Below, piece after piece: positions 17,534 to 25,186 of a DNA stretch of 58,246 bases. The notes beneath the pieces are model-generated. The model ran no database searches. It was not told the origin of the DNA and saw only the letters and a list, made by a program, of their open reading frames with translations. Positions within the stretch are counted from its first letter, which is position 1. Every line of letters starts with the position of its first letter. Origin of the DNA: Fusibacter sp. 3D3 (GTDB lineage Bacteria > Bacillota > Clostridia > Peptostreptococcales > Acidaminobacteraceae); the NCBI RefSeq assembly GCF_001748365.1, contig NZ_BDHH01000018.1:39932-98177 (forward strand), read 5' to 3'. A program made the position numbers and the translations under genes.

Positions 17534-18214
17534 TTAAAAATCACTTAAATTTGCACCCGCCTGAAGTGTGATGTTCAAATTGCCATTTCTACATCTCAAC
17601 GCGTCAATAAAATGTTTTTCATCAACATGCGATTTGAGTAAAACGCTATACTCGAGTTCGTAAAGGCTTCCAAGTTCTATGGTCTTTGTTTTCATAAGTT
17701 TATGCGACACTGTATTTTCAATAAAAACACTTTCAAATACAGATTCATATGAAACGTCTTCTGGAATCACTATTTTAAGTTTTTGCAGTGTTATGTTCGA
17801 TGCGCCAAATCTGAATTTAGTAAGTGCAAACATGATAAAACTTAAAAAGAGTGCAATAACAATACCGTAAGAGATGAGTCCCATACCACATGCGAGCCCA
17901 ACTGCCATGGAAAAGAGTACAAATGTGATATCCTTTGAATCCCCTGGAGCACTTCTAAAACGGATGATTGAAAACGCACCTGCTAAACTAAAAGCACTGG
18001 CAATATTGCTGCCTACTAAAAATATGATTGCACCCACCACAGGTGGCAACATGACTAACGTCAAAGCGAAACTTTGCGAGTGTGACTCGCCTGCATGACT
18101 TTTTATATAGACTAGGCTGATTAAAAGGCCCATAAAAAAAGCAATGGATATTGAAATTAAGAGTTCGCCCATTGTGAGGACATCGTTTTGTATTGTAAAT
18201 AATAAATCTAACAT
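17534..18214 (-). CDS. DUF4956 membrane protein
   Basis: A 226-residue integral membrane protein with four or five hydrophobic segments in the first 150 residues and a soluble C-terminal domain (about 150-226) of alpha/beta ferredoxin-like character. AFSLAGAFSIIRFRSAPGDSKDI is the hallmark block of DUF4956 and resembles the MgtC-type membrane fold. The gene starts with ATG after AAGGAG, 14 bases downstream of the VTC-domain gene, with which DUF4956 typically pairs. It may form a membrane channel or anchor for the polyphosphate polymerase; that role is inferred from pairing only. Confidence 0.85.
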   Translation of the reverse strand: MLDLLFTIQNDVLTMGELLISISIAFFMGLLISLVYIKSHAGESHSQSFALTLVMLPPVVGAIIFLVGSNIASAFSLAGAFSIIRFRSAPGDSKDITFVLFSMAVGLACGMGLISYGIVIALFLSFIMFALTKFRFGASNITLQKLKIVIPEDVSYESVFESVFIENTVSHKLMKTKTIELGSLYELEYSVLLKSHVDEKHFIDALRCRNGNLNITLQAGANLSDF

Positions 18215-18228
18215 GGATGGTATTCTCC

Positions 18229-18990
18229 TTATGCAATCTTGTCAAATATCAGTGTCTCGTATCCTCGCGCATTTTTTAGGATGAGCTGATGTTCCTTATT
18301 ATAAGCATTTCCATATTTTGAAAAGCTCGTTGGATAGATATTGTAATGTGTCAAAATTTGACTTAGCCATAAAGGCATATTATGTGCCGCTTTGATTTCC
18401 ATAAGATAATATCCCGAATTAACCAATGGCTTTCCATGAATCCCCGCTTCAAAATTAAGATTATCTATTCTGTAACAAATATTGGAATCAAAAGAAATTC
18501 TGAGATCCTGTGTAGTCTTACTAAAATAGGCTATTCTATCATATGAGATATACATGCTTGGAAAGAGGTCATATCTTTTAATCATGTAATCAATTTCTTT
18601 GATAACTTGCGGATTCATATCATCTTGAGCTTTTCTTTGATTTTCCTTGATCATAAAATCATATGCTTCATTTGCCTTAACGGAAGTACGCCGTTTATTG
18701 ACGATGCCGTTAACTTTTTTCTTGATTTCAACATATATTTTTGTATCGGGATTTGGCACGCCATATGCTCTAAGTCTCAATTTTTCTTTGTATTTTGGTT
18801 TTGCTAATGAATTTTTAATGAGTTGATGATCTACTGTATCATAATAAATATTCGAAATTTTATAGGGATGTCCCTTTTGATTATAAACATCCTTATCCAG
18901 ATATTCACTAAAATGTTCTAAAAGCATTTTATAAGTAACCTCATCTATCATGTATTTATTCTCGTAACGGTTAAAAACTTCAATTGCCAT
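18229..18990 (-). CDS. VTC-domain polyphosphate polymerase-like protein
   Basis: A soluble tunnel-fold protein (253 residues) related to the catalytic domain of the eukaryotic vacuolar transporter chaperone, which makes polyphosphate from ATP. The basic and acidic residues lining the tunnel are visible: FNRYENKY (R8, E10, K12), ISNIYYDT, KEKLRLRAYG (R72, R74), YVEIKKK (E88, K90, K92), NKRRTS (K99-R101) and a late YLMEIKA Glu. The start is the ATG at 18990, nine bases after GGAG; the TTG at 18999 touches the ribosome binding site. It is first in an operon with DUF4956 and the Cthe_2159-type lipoprotein. Polymerase activity is inferred from the motifs. Confidence 0.9.
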   Translation of the reverse strand: MAIEVFNRYENKYMIDEVTYKMLLEHFSEYLDKDVYNQKGHPYKISNIYYDTVDHQLIKNSLAKPKYKEKLRLRAYGVPNPDTKIYVEIKKKVNGIVNKRRTSVKANEAYDFMIKENQRKAQDDMNPQVIKEIDYMIKRYDLFPSMYISYDRIAYFSKTTQDLRISFDSNICYRIDNLNFEAGIHGKPLVNSGYYLMEIKAAHNMPLWLSQILTHYNIYPTSFSKYGNAYNKEHQLILKNARGYETLIFDKIA

Positions 18991-19039
18991 AATGTTCAAC
19001 TCCTTTTGTAATTTCTAAGTTAAGTTTAATACTGTTATG

Positions 19040-19089
19040 TGATAGATTCGTGATAGAAATGATGATATTGTGTGAAAGTTTAGTGAAAA
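19040..19089 (-). promoter_or_regulatory. phased TATCAC/TTTCAC direct repeats upstream of the VTC operon
   Basis: On the minus strand TTTTCAC and CTTTCAC are spaced 10 bases apart (19089-19083, 19079-19073). Two perfect CTATCAC copies are spaced 11 bases apart (19057-19051, 19046-19040). The second pair is 22 bases from the first, so all four fall on one helix face. This is the layout bound by OmpR/PhoB-family regulators; one lies 2 kb upstream (20709). A poor -10-like TATTAA follows, as expected for an activated promoter. Confidence 0.55.
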
Positions 19090-19104
19090 TCATTGTGATT
19101 TAAA

Positions 19105-19170
19105 ATAAAAAAAATCACTTCTTTTACCAAAATCAAGGTTCATACCTCTCAACTGATAAAAAAAGTGATT
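19105..19170 (-). terminator. terminator after the sensor kinase gene
   Basis: AATCACTT/AAGTGATT arms (19163-19170 and 19113-19120), extended by A/T pairs, are followed on the minus strand by eight T residues. It separates the two-component operon from the VTC operon promoter. Confidence 0.7.
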
Positions 19171-19198
19171 CGTTTAATCCTATGCAGCAATTCGTATT

Positions 19199-20737
19199 TT
19201 AAGCGAACTCATTGTCTGTCCACTTATTTTCAAATGGCAATTCAAACCAAAAAGTACTGCCTTGTTTAGGTATGCTTTCTACCGAAAAAGTGGCATGATG
19301 AAGTTCTAAAATTTGTTTGACAATGGAAAGACCAAGGCCTGTGCTTTTTATTTTATCACTTGGTGTACGCGATTTGTAGTAGCGATCCCAAATATGGGGC
19401 AGGTCTTCGTCGAAAATCCCAACACCGTTATCTTTTACTTCAAAACGAATGCTCTGATTTTTCATAAAAAGCTTAATGTGTATTTTACCGGATTCATCAG
19501 TGTAGTTGATGGCATTTCCGATCAAGTTATACAAAACCCTTTCAATATGTGTCCGATCCGCATTAATAAAAAGTGATTCTTCAATATAGGTTTCAATGAA
19601 ATAAGGCTCATGTTCGCTCAGAAGTTCAAATCTAGACACAGTCTCTTTTAATAATGCACTTAAGGAAAAATATGCTTTATTAAGTGGCGCAGTCCTCGAT
19701 TGTAGCGATGAAAGGTCTAAAATATCATTGACCAGTTCCGCAAGCCGATCTGCCTCGTCCACAATAACTTTTAAATGTTTCTCACGTTTAACAGGCTGGT
19801 TGCCTGAAATATCTCTAATCATCTCAGCATAAGCCTTAATCATGGTCAGCGGTGTCCTGAAGTCATGCGATATATTGGCAATAAGCTCTTGCCTTAGGCC
19901 TTCAATCTTTGATAGTTCAACGCCAGCTTCTTCAAGAGTCGTGGCGAGCTCATCAATTTCTGAATAAGACCCTTTTGTAAATGATAATGCGTATTCTCCT
20001 TTCGAAAGGAACTTGGATTTCTCATTTATTTCCAATATAGGTTTTGCGACTTTTTTGGAAATAAAATACCCCACAAATAAACTGCATATAAGCGCACCAA
20101 AGGTAACGTATATAAGTTGTTTTTTTAAGATCACAATGGTAGCATCAACGGGTGGCATTGGTGAACTCATATAGAGCACGATAGCTTCAAATTTTACACC
20201 ATAGATAAATGTGTCTCCATCAAATTTTTCTTGTGCCATCGTATAGGCGATTCGTTCTTTTTCGCTGAGTTTTAGCCGATTTAAAAAATCATCATAGTCT
20301 CTTGGCAGTGGTCTAACTTGGTCAAATGGATTGTCAGCGGGGTTCTCCAAGGCATTATTGGGTGGATTACTAGGCGGACTATCTGGTGGTGGATCTGATG
20401 TATCATTTGGTTGTCTCCATAAACCACCAGCGCTATGTTCATCAGAAGTAAACAGAACTTCACCAGCATCCGTTGTAATATAGATTAAGATCGAATTCTT
20501 AAATGAAATATCGTCTATTGTTGTTTGAAAATCTTCTGCACCGTATTCAGAGATAATGCTATCAGCAAGTTTAGAGATGTTCTGCTTTTTCATGCTTTCA
20601 AAAAAACTGTTCAGGAAGACAATCTGAAAAATCCAAAGCATCGCCACAATAAAAATAGAGAATGCGGTGAAATAAAGCCACATTTTGAAATTGATTGATT
20701 TTCGATTTTTAAAATTCAAATTTATATCCCACCCCAC
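19199..20737 (-). CDS. membrane sensor histidine kinase
   Basis: Partner of the response regulator upstream. Numbering is from the first possible codon, a GTG at 20737. TM1 is about 19-43. An extracellular sensor region (about 44-205) contains a Pro/Asn-rich stretch around residues 110-140. TM2 is about 207-227, followed by a HAMP-like segment, the H box NISHDFRTPLT (H291), the N box RVLYNLIGNAINYT and the G boxes DNGVGI and GLGLSI. The GTG overlaps the regulator gene by 29 bases. A TTG at 20719 with GGTGGG upstream, or the ATG at 20683, are alternative starts. The signal is unknown. Adjacency to the VTC operon suggests envelope or phosphate stress. Confidence 0.9.
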   Translation of the reverse strand: MGWDINLNFKNRKSINFKMWLYFTAFSIFIVAMLWIFQIVFLNSFFESMKKQNISKLADSIISEYGAEDFQTTIDDISFKNSILIYITTDAGEVLFTSDEHSAGGLWRQPNDTSDPPPDSPPSNPPNNALENPADNPFDQVRPLPRDYDDFLNRLKLSEKERIAYTMAQEKFDGDTFIYGVKFEAIVLYMSSPMPPVDATIVILKKQLIYVTFGALICSLFVGYFISKKVAKPILEINEKSKFLSKGEYALSFTKGSYSEIDELATTLEEAGVELSKIEGLRQELIANISHDFRTPLTMIKAYAEMIRDISGNQPVKREKHLKVIVDEADRLAELVNDILDLSSLQSRTAPLNKAYFSLSALLKETVSRFELLSEHEPYFIETYIEESLFINADRTHIERVLYNLIGNAINYTDESGKIHIKLFMKNQSIRFEVKDNGVGIFDEDLPHIWDRYYKSRTPSDKIKSTGLGLSIVKQILELHHATFSVESIPKQGSTFWFELPFENKWTDNEFA

Positions 20738-21386
20738 GTATGGTTACAATCAAATCACGATAGTCTCCAAGTGAATTTCGAAGCATTTTAATATGGGTAT
20801 CCACTGTACGATCATCGCCATAGTAGTCGTAGCCCCAAACAGAATTTAAAAGTTGTTCCCTGCTGAAGGCGATATTTTTGTTTTCCGCCAATTGAATCAA
20901 AAGTTCATATTCTTTAGGTGTTAATTCGATGCGTTTATCATCTACGTGAACCACATGCCCAGCTCTGTCGATGACAAGCCCTCTAAAGATCATCAGCCCA
21001 CTACTCAAATCTTCTTTCATCGAGAGCTTTCCACGCTTTAAAATAACATTAATCCGCGCCATGATTTCTTTTGGAGAAAAGGGCTTGACGACATAATCAT
21101 CTATTCCCATCTCAAATCCAAAGAGTTTATCATATTCTTCACCCCTTGCAGATAGCATGAGAATCGGTGTTTCAAGTGTTTTTCGCAGCGCTTTCACCGT
21201 GGAAAATCCATCAAGTTTTGGCATCATAACATCTATAATGATGATGTTAAAATCCGTCTGTTTACATTTTTCTATCGCCTCATGACCATCAGAAGCCTCT
21301 TCAACCAAGTACCCTTCAAACTCTGCATATTCTCTAATCACTTCTCTAATATGTTTTTCATCGTCTACAATGAGTAATTTAATCAT
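20709..21386 (-). CDS. OmpR/PhoB-family response regulator
   Basis: A 225-residue DNA-binding regulator. The receiver domain has acidic residues in VDDE, phospho-acceptor D52 in IIIIDVMMPKLDG, and the KPFSPKEI Lys. A winged-helix trans_reg_C domain (about 125-225) ends in DDRTVDTHIKMLRNSLGDY and IRGVGYKFEF. The ATG at 21386 follows GAGGAG; a 51-codon in-frame extension upstream has no ribosome binding site and unlikely composition. It is transcribed first, with the kinase overlapping its end. Phased direct repeats upstream of the VTC operon are a plausible target. Confidence 0.93.
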   Translation of the reverse strand: MIKLLIVDDEKHIREVIREYAEFEGYLVEEASDGHEAIEKCKQTDFNIIIIDVMMPKLDGFSTVKALRKTLETPILMLSARGEEYDKLFGFEMGIDDYVVKPFSPKEIMARINVILKRGKLSMKEDLSSGLMIFRGLVIDRAGHVVHVDDKRIELTPKEYELLIQLAENKNIAFSREQLLNSVWGYDYYGDDRTVDTHIKMLRNSLGDYRDLIVTIRGVGYKFEF

Positions 21387-21573
21387 GATGTCTCCTCTAT
21401 TTCGTTTTGTCACTCTATCCCATATTGACTGAGTTTTTTCATTATTTTGTTTTTGGGTTTTAAAAATCATACCATAGTCAAAACCGTTTGTCATGAATGT
21501 TATATAAAATCTATTGCCAACATGATAAAATATAATCACCCTATAAATCCGCAGAATGACAAGGAGTATTCAC

Positions 21574-22137
21574 ATGTCCAATCATACAAAAGAACAGCTT
21601 GCTTGCAGCCTAAAAAAAATGATGTCTAAAACCTGTATGGATCATATTACCGTTAAAGATTTGGTAGCAGATTGCGGCATAAATCGTCAGACTTTTTACT
21701 ACCATTTTCAAGATATCTATGATTTATTAGGGTATATTTTTAGATCTGAAGCACTGGAGTCCATCGTGGATTACAAGACCTATGATACTTGGCAACTGGG
21801 TTTTCTAAAGATATTTCAATACGCTGAAAACAACCGAGCGTTTTGCTTAAGTACTGTCAACTCACTGGGTAGAGATCATCTGGAAATATTTTTAAATCAA
21901 CAGGTTTTTGATTTACTTTTAGGTGTTGTCAATGAACTTGCTGGTGAACTTCCCATCAGAGATGAAGAAAAAAACTTTATTGCGCGCTTTTACACTTATG
22001 GATTTGTAAATTTAATGCTTGAATGGCTTAAGTCTGGTACAAAGGAAGAACCCAAAGCCATTATTGATAAGTTGAGTAAACTGGTGGATGGTGATATCTC
22101 AAGAGCCATTGATAAATATATTAAGTCCAAAACATAA
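21574..22137 (+). CDS. TetR/AcrR-family regulator, DhaS-like
   Basis: A 187-residue regulator. The N-terminal HTH reads KDLVADCGINRQTFYYHFQDIYDLL, with the family's TFYYHF helix. The C-terminal part resembles the TetR_C_8 group, which includes DhaS, an activator of dihydroxyacetone kinase genes. The start at 21574 has AAGGAG seven bases before the ATG; an ATG at 21556 has no site. It is divergent from the response regulator and followed by a strong terminator. No dha genes are in the window, so the target and ligand are unknown. Confidence 0.85.
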   Translation: MSNHTKEQLACSLKKMMSKTCMDHITVKDLVADCGINRQTFYYHFQDIYDLLGYIFRSEALESIVDYKTYDTWQLGFLKIFQYAENNRAFCLSTVNSLGRDHLEIFLNQQVFDLLLGVVNELAGELPIRDEEKNFIARFYTYGFVNLMLEWLKSGTKEEPKAIIDKLSKLVDGDISRAIDKYIKSKT

Positions 22138-22156
22138 GCACATATAAATAAAAAAG

Positions 22157-22209
22157 AGAACTCTGAAAGCTTAGGATTTACGCCCGCACCACTCTTTAGA
22201 GTTCTTTTT
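22157..22209 (+). terminator. terminator of the TetR-family gene
   Basis: AGAACTCT (22157-22164) pairs with AGAGTTCT (22198-22205) across a ~33-base loop and is followed by TTTTAT on the plus strand, 20 bases after the stop codon. Confidence 0.65.
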
Positions 22210-22242
22210 ATCTGTATTATACTGAGTATAACGTAGTGCTAT

Positions 22243-22335
22243 CAAAACGTATACTCAGTCCGCTTCGCTACTTTCATAACACTTGCACAATCCCAACGGA
22301 TTGCATTCAGCGGGAGTTTCTGAATCAGGGATATG
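22243..22335 (-). repeat. dispersed structured repeat, copy B (diverged and truncated)
   Basis: Matches the first ~80 bases (plus-strand order) of copies at 8372 and 23433. It keeps the CAATCC/GGATTG hairpin with a changed loop, then diverges after the TTCAG/CTGAA stem. The outer G/C-rich hairpin is missing. Just before it, ACTGAGTATA at 22220 is an inverted match to TATACTCAGT inside the repeat. Confidence 0.65.
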
Positions 22336-22343
22336 CTATTAAC

Positions 22344-22862
22344 TCAATTATTAAACATACTCCCATAATTAAAAATTTTCTCATGATCAATTTTCCGCTG
22401 TCCATTTTCTTTAATAATAATGGATTGATTAGACTCCGTATAAACCTTACCATCACTTGCCTGTATTTGTAATGTGTAATTGATGATAAATCGATCCTTT
22501 TCTGAATCATATACAAATTTATCAAATTTAATCTCTTTAAATTGTAAACTGATTTTCGGATTTGCTTTAACAAAATCTACATATAGAGACCCTATTCTAT
22601 TTCCATAAAATTCCATAAAAGATTCTTCAGTGAAAAAATTCTTATAAGTATCCATATATACGATTTGATCCTCAAAATCAGCTATCGCATAGCTCTCACT
22701 GTCAACACTAACGGTACAAAGCTGTTGCTTATACGATTTTAACATGGACTTGATCATAACACGATCGATAACCTTAAATTGAATGATTAGCCCTACGACA
22801 ATTAAAACGATTGACAAAAGGGCTATGTATTTAATGTATGCCTTTTTTATAGAAATATCCAC
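22344..22862 (-). CDS. hypothetical membrane-anchored protein
   Basis: A 172-residue protein with one N-terminal transmembrane segment (IALLSIVLIVVGLIIQF, about 13-29) and a soluble extracytoplasmic domain with mixed alpha/beta character. The domain ends in FIINYTLQIQASDGKVYTESNQSIIIK strands, like small NTF2-like or DUF-type anchored domains. No catalytic motif is visible. The start is uncertain: the frame opens at a GTG at 22862 with only a weak ribosome binding site overlapping it, and no better in-frame start is seen. It lies between repeat copies B and C together with the YvyF-like gene. Confidence 0.55.
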   Translation of the reverse strand: MDISIKKAYIKYIALLSIVLIVVGLIIQFKVIDRVMIKSMLKSYKQQLCTVSVDSESYAIADFEDQIVYMDTYKNFFTEESFMEFYGNRIGSLYVDFVKANPKISLQFKEIKFDKFVYDSEKDRFIINYTLQIQASDGKVYTESNQSIIIKENGQRKIDHEKIFNYGSMFNN

Positions 22863-22913
22863 CTTTCGAGATGTCTTATAAATTACTAAGTGATAGGTTC
22901 CTTATGCAATATA

Positions 22914-22957
22914 AAATCATTGTCTGCCAATCACTTTATTTTGCCAGACAATGATTT
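22914..22957 (-). terminator. hairpin after the YvyF-like gene
   Basis: AAATCATTGTCTG and CAGACAATGATTT form a 13-bp perfect stem directly after the stop codon at 22964. On the minus strand the descending arm ends in TTTTAT. The stem is strong and the U-tract short. Confidence 0.55.
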
Positions 22958-22963
22958 CGTCTA

Positions 22964-23386
22964 TTATTTAATATGCATCTTTATGCGTCCTTCAGAATTG
23001 TTTTCCTTTACTTCAGATGTATCTACGGACTCAAGTTCTTTTTTCAATCGGCATCGGTCACAATATTTACCAAACCCAATTTTTGTACCACACATGAGAC
23101 AATGATTGCCTACTTTGTCCGTATTGAGCGACAATCGCCCTTCATCAACGTACTTTAGAATTTGTCTGGCGGTTATCTCGATATCCATTTCTGCCAATAT
23201 GTCTATAATCCCTTGTGGCGAAATATCTGGATTATCATAGACGACGTCCCGAGTAGCTTGAAATTTATCGCGCTCTGGATCGCCAGTACTTTTAAAATGT
23301 CGAGTGGACAACGCACAAGCACTGCATATTTTACTATCCCCTTCATCACCAAAGAACCGGCCACATTGTTCACATTTTCTAAGCAT
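22964..23386 (-). CDS. YvyF-like flagellar-operon zinc protein
   Basis: A 140-residue protein of the YvyF/TIGR03826 type. An N-terminal zinc finger CEQCGRFF...KICSAC is followed by a MerR-like helix-turn-helix region, MDIEITARQILKYVDEGRLSL. A second zinc knuckle, CLMCGTKIGFGKYCDRC, sits at about 92-108, and the tail is charged. In Bacillus the family member lies in the late flagellar operon beside flgM. Here no flagellar gene is nearby, so it is isolated between two copies of a dispersed repeat. The ATG follows GGGGAGG. Its role is unknown beyond family placement. Confidence 0.75.
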   Translation of the reverse strand: MLRKCEQCGRFFGDEGDSKICSACALSTRHFKSTGDPERDKFQATRDVVYDNPDISPQGIIDILAEMDIEITARQILKYVDEGRLSLNTDKVGNHCLMCGTKIGFGKYCDRCRLKKELESVDTSEVKENNSEGRIKMHIK

Positions 23387-23432
23387 TTTATCCTCCCCTA
23401 ATACTTTATTATATTAAAATTGATTCAACTCA

Positions 23433-23578
23433 TCAAAGCGTATACTCAGTCCGCTTCGCTACCTTCTTAACACTTGCACAATCCTATCGGATTGCATTCA
23501 GTGGAAGTTTGGACTCCCACTGAATTAGGAATATGAACCCCACTTAAAGAAGTGAGGGACATCTCCTCAAGGGTTATA
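23433..23578 (-). repeat. dispersed structured repeat, copy C (full length)
   Basis: Near-identical to copy A at 8372-8520. Differences keep the stems paired: the outer hairpin is CCCTCACTT/AAGTGGGG here against CCCCCGCTT/AAGTGGGGG in copy A, and the second is TTCAGTGG/CCACTGAA against TTCAGTGGG/CCCATTGAA. Both end with CCCTTGAGGAGATGTCCC on the minus strand. The rest of the gap up to 23828 holds no gene or clear signal. Confidence 0.75.
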
Positions 23579-23828
23579 ATGGGAAACTTTAATCATTGCC
23601 CGTCAAAACTAATGCTTTATAGCAAATGGTCTTTATACATGCTAAAAAGATCAGCTCGCACCATACCATTATTATATCATATTTTCTAGATAATTCACTT
23701 ATCCCTTAGCCCTTATCAAGATTCTATCAGATTATGCCTTAAGAATATAAGTTAATCTACCTTCTATTCTAGCAAATGCTTATTTAAAATGTTAAAATGA
23801 TTAAAAATTAAAAAACACGAGGTGTGGC

Positions 23829-24308
23829 ATGCAATACGTATACGATGTTCTTGATGCTCTCCATATCCAATACAAGGTTTATCAACATCCTCCTGTCTAT
23901 ACCGTCGATGATGTCGATAAACTATCACTTGAATTTGAGGGCAAAGGCTGCAAAAATCTATTTCTAAAAGACAATAATGGTAAAAAACATTTTTTGATTG
24001 TAGTTGAAGATCATAAACGCGTTGACTTAAATCAGCTTTCTAAAGATCATGAATTGGGTCGAATTGGATTTGCCTCTGAAAATCGGCTTATGAAATATTT
24101 AGGACTATTACCTGGGGCAGTTTCTCCCTTTGGCATCATCAACGATACAAGCGGTGAAGTAATTGTCATCGTGGACAAGGATTTACTTTCAGAAAACTTA
24201 CTGACTTTCCACCCTAACATCAATACTGCAACCGTTGAACTGAAAACAAGCGATTTTGTTAAATTCCTTGAAAGCCGTAAAAACACGGTTTACTACTGGA
24301 CACTCTGA
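23829..24308 (+). CDS. prolyl-tRNA deacylase, YbaK/ProX-like editing protein
   Basis: A 159-residue stand-alone editing domain of the YbaK/INS family. Members such as ProXp-ala/PrdX clear Ala or Cys wrongly attached to tRNA-Pro. Features are YKVYQHPPVYTVDDVD near the N-terminus, KNLFLKDNNGKKHFLIVVED with the conserved Lys, GRIGFASENRLMKYLGLLPGAVSPFGIIND and a final TVELKTSDFVKFLE. The start follows GAGGTG. It stands alone on the plus strand and shares a bidirectional terminator with the converging regulator gene. Confidence 0.88.
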   Translation: MQYVYDVLDALHIQYKVYQHPPVYTVDDVDKLSLEFEGKGCKNLFLKDNNGKKHFLIVVEDHKRVDLNQLSKDHELGRIGFASENRLMKYLGLLPGAVSPFGIINDTSGEVIVIVDKDLLSENLLTFHPNINTATVELKTSDFVKFLESRKNTVYYWTL

Positions 24309-24380
24309 CCGAGTATAAGCTTTGATATTTACATTTATACCCATAGGTCATCGGAAATTATCATAAAAGTATAAAAAAAT

Positions 24381-24415
24381 GTCATGAATCTTTAACCTAG
24401 ATTCATGACGTTTTT
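24381..24415. terminator. bidirectional terminator between convergent genes
   Basis: GTCATGAATCT and AGATTCATGAC form an 11-bp stem with a 7-base loop. The plus side is followed by GTTTTTAT and the minus side by seven T residues. It serves the deacylase (+) and the HTH-desulfoferrodoxin regulator (-). The rest of 24309-24569 is empty. Confidence 0.8.
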
Positions 24416-24569
24416 ATCCGTCTTATGCGTTTCATTTTGCAAAAGCTCAATAAGTGGGCTCACATGCCCCCATTCACAGTAGCATTTTAGAAAATAATAA
24501 GAAAACCGTACTCATACCCATGTGCGCATTTCTATCAGATAAAAATTTATTTTGCAGATTACCGTTCTA

Positions 24570-25145
24570 TTATAAATTATACCGCCAGAGTTCATGGTTA
24601 GTACAGTAAAAATAGAAAGTTCCACCCTGCATTCTAGGCAGTCTAATCTCAGAACTCTGCTCTGGATACATCCGAATGAAAAGTATACGATCTATCCCTA
24701 TATATGCAAAAAAAGATATATAATGCTCTTTTTCCATAGGATGATTAAACGTTATATGGTAATCATATTCCACTTTACTAATAGTGATTTTATGTGCATC
24801 ATCCATAGTTTTAGCCACTAATGCTTCTAATTTTCGACCACAGCAAGCGATTTCGGATACTCCAGTGCTATGAATAATATTGTTGCAATTTGGGCACACA
24901 TAAAATTTAATGTGCTTCATATTACCACCATTTAATTCATTTAAATCCATATTTCCAGATAATATTGAATCCATATTTATACCCAATATGTGCGAAAGCG
25001 CTTTCAAAAGTGTGACATCCGGACAGCCCATGCCACGCTCCCATTTCGAAATAGTTTTGTCACTGATATGCATTGCATCAGCAACTTCTTTTTGAGTCAT
25101 TTTTTTTTCTTTTCGTAAACTCAATATGAAAAAATACTGCTCCAT
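24570..25145 (-). CDS. HTH regulator fused to a desulfoferrodoxin/superoxide reductase-like domain
   Basis: A 191-residue fusion. Residues 5-63 are an XRE-type helix-turn-helix (MTQKEVADAMHISDKTISKWERG). Residues 76-110 are a desulforedoxin-like Fe-Cys4 knuckle (Cys84, Cys87, Cys101, Cys102). Residues 112-191 match the neelaredoxin/superoxide-reductase fold: His118, NHPMEKEHY (His135, His141) and YCTNHELW (Cys181, His184), the complete His4-Cys ligand set. The likely role is a transcription factor that reads superoxide or redox state through its iron site. Catalysis is also possible. The stand-alone gene begins just after the queT terminator. No partner gene identifies the regulon. Confidence 0.88.
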   Translation of the reverse strand: MEQYFFILSLRKEKKMTQKEVADAMHISDKTISKWERGMGCPDVTLLKALSHILGINMDSILSGNMDLNELNGGNMKHIKFYVCPNCNNIIHSTGVSEIACCGRKLEALVAKTMDDAHKITISKVEYDYHITFNHPMEKEHYISFFAYIGIDRILFIRMYPEQSSEIRLPRMQGGTFYFYCTNHELWRYNL

Positions 25146-25180
25146 AAAAAAACCGTTTGAGTCGATCCGCCCAAACGGTT
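25144..25180 (-). terminator. terminator after queT
   Basis: AACCGTTTG (25151-25159) pairs with CAAACGGTT (25172-25180), followed on the minus strand by TTTTTTT. The stem lies seven bases after the queT stop codon and directly upstream of the next gene's start. Confidence 0.75.
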
Positions 25181-25186
25181 TTTTGC

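Noticed and set aside
22220-22255. Insertion-sequence terminal inverted repeat next to repeat copy B
   Set aside because: ACTGAGTATA/TATACTCAGT is a 10-bp dyad only in this copy; copies A and C lack the outer arm.
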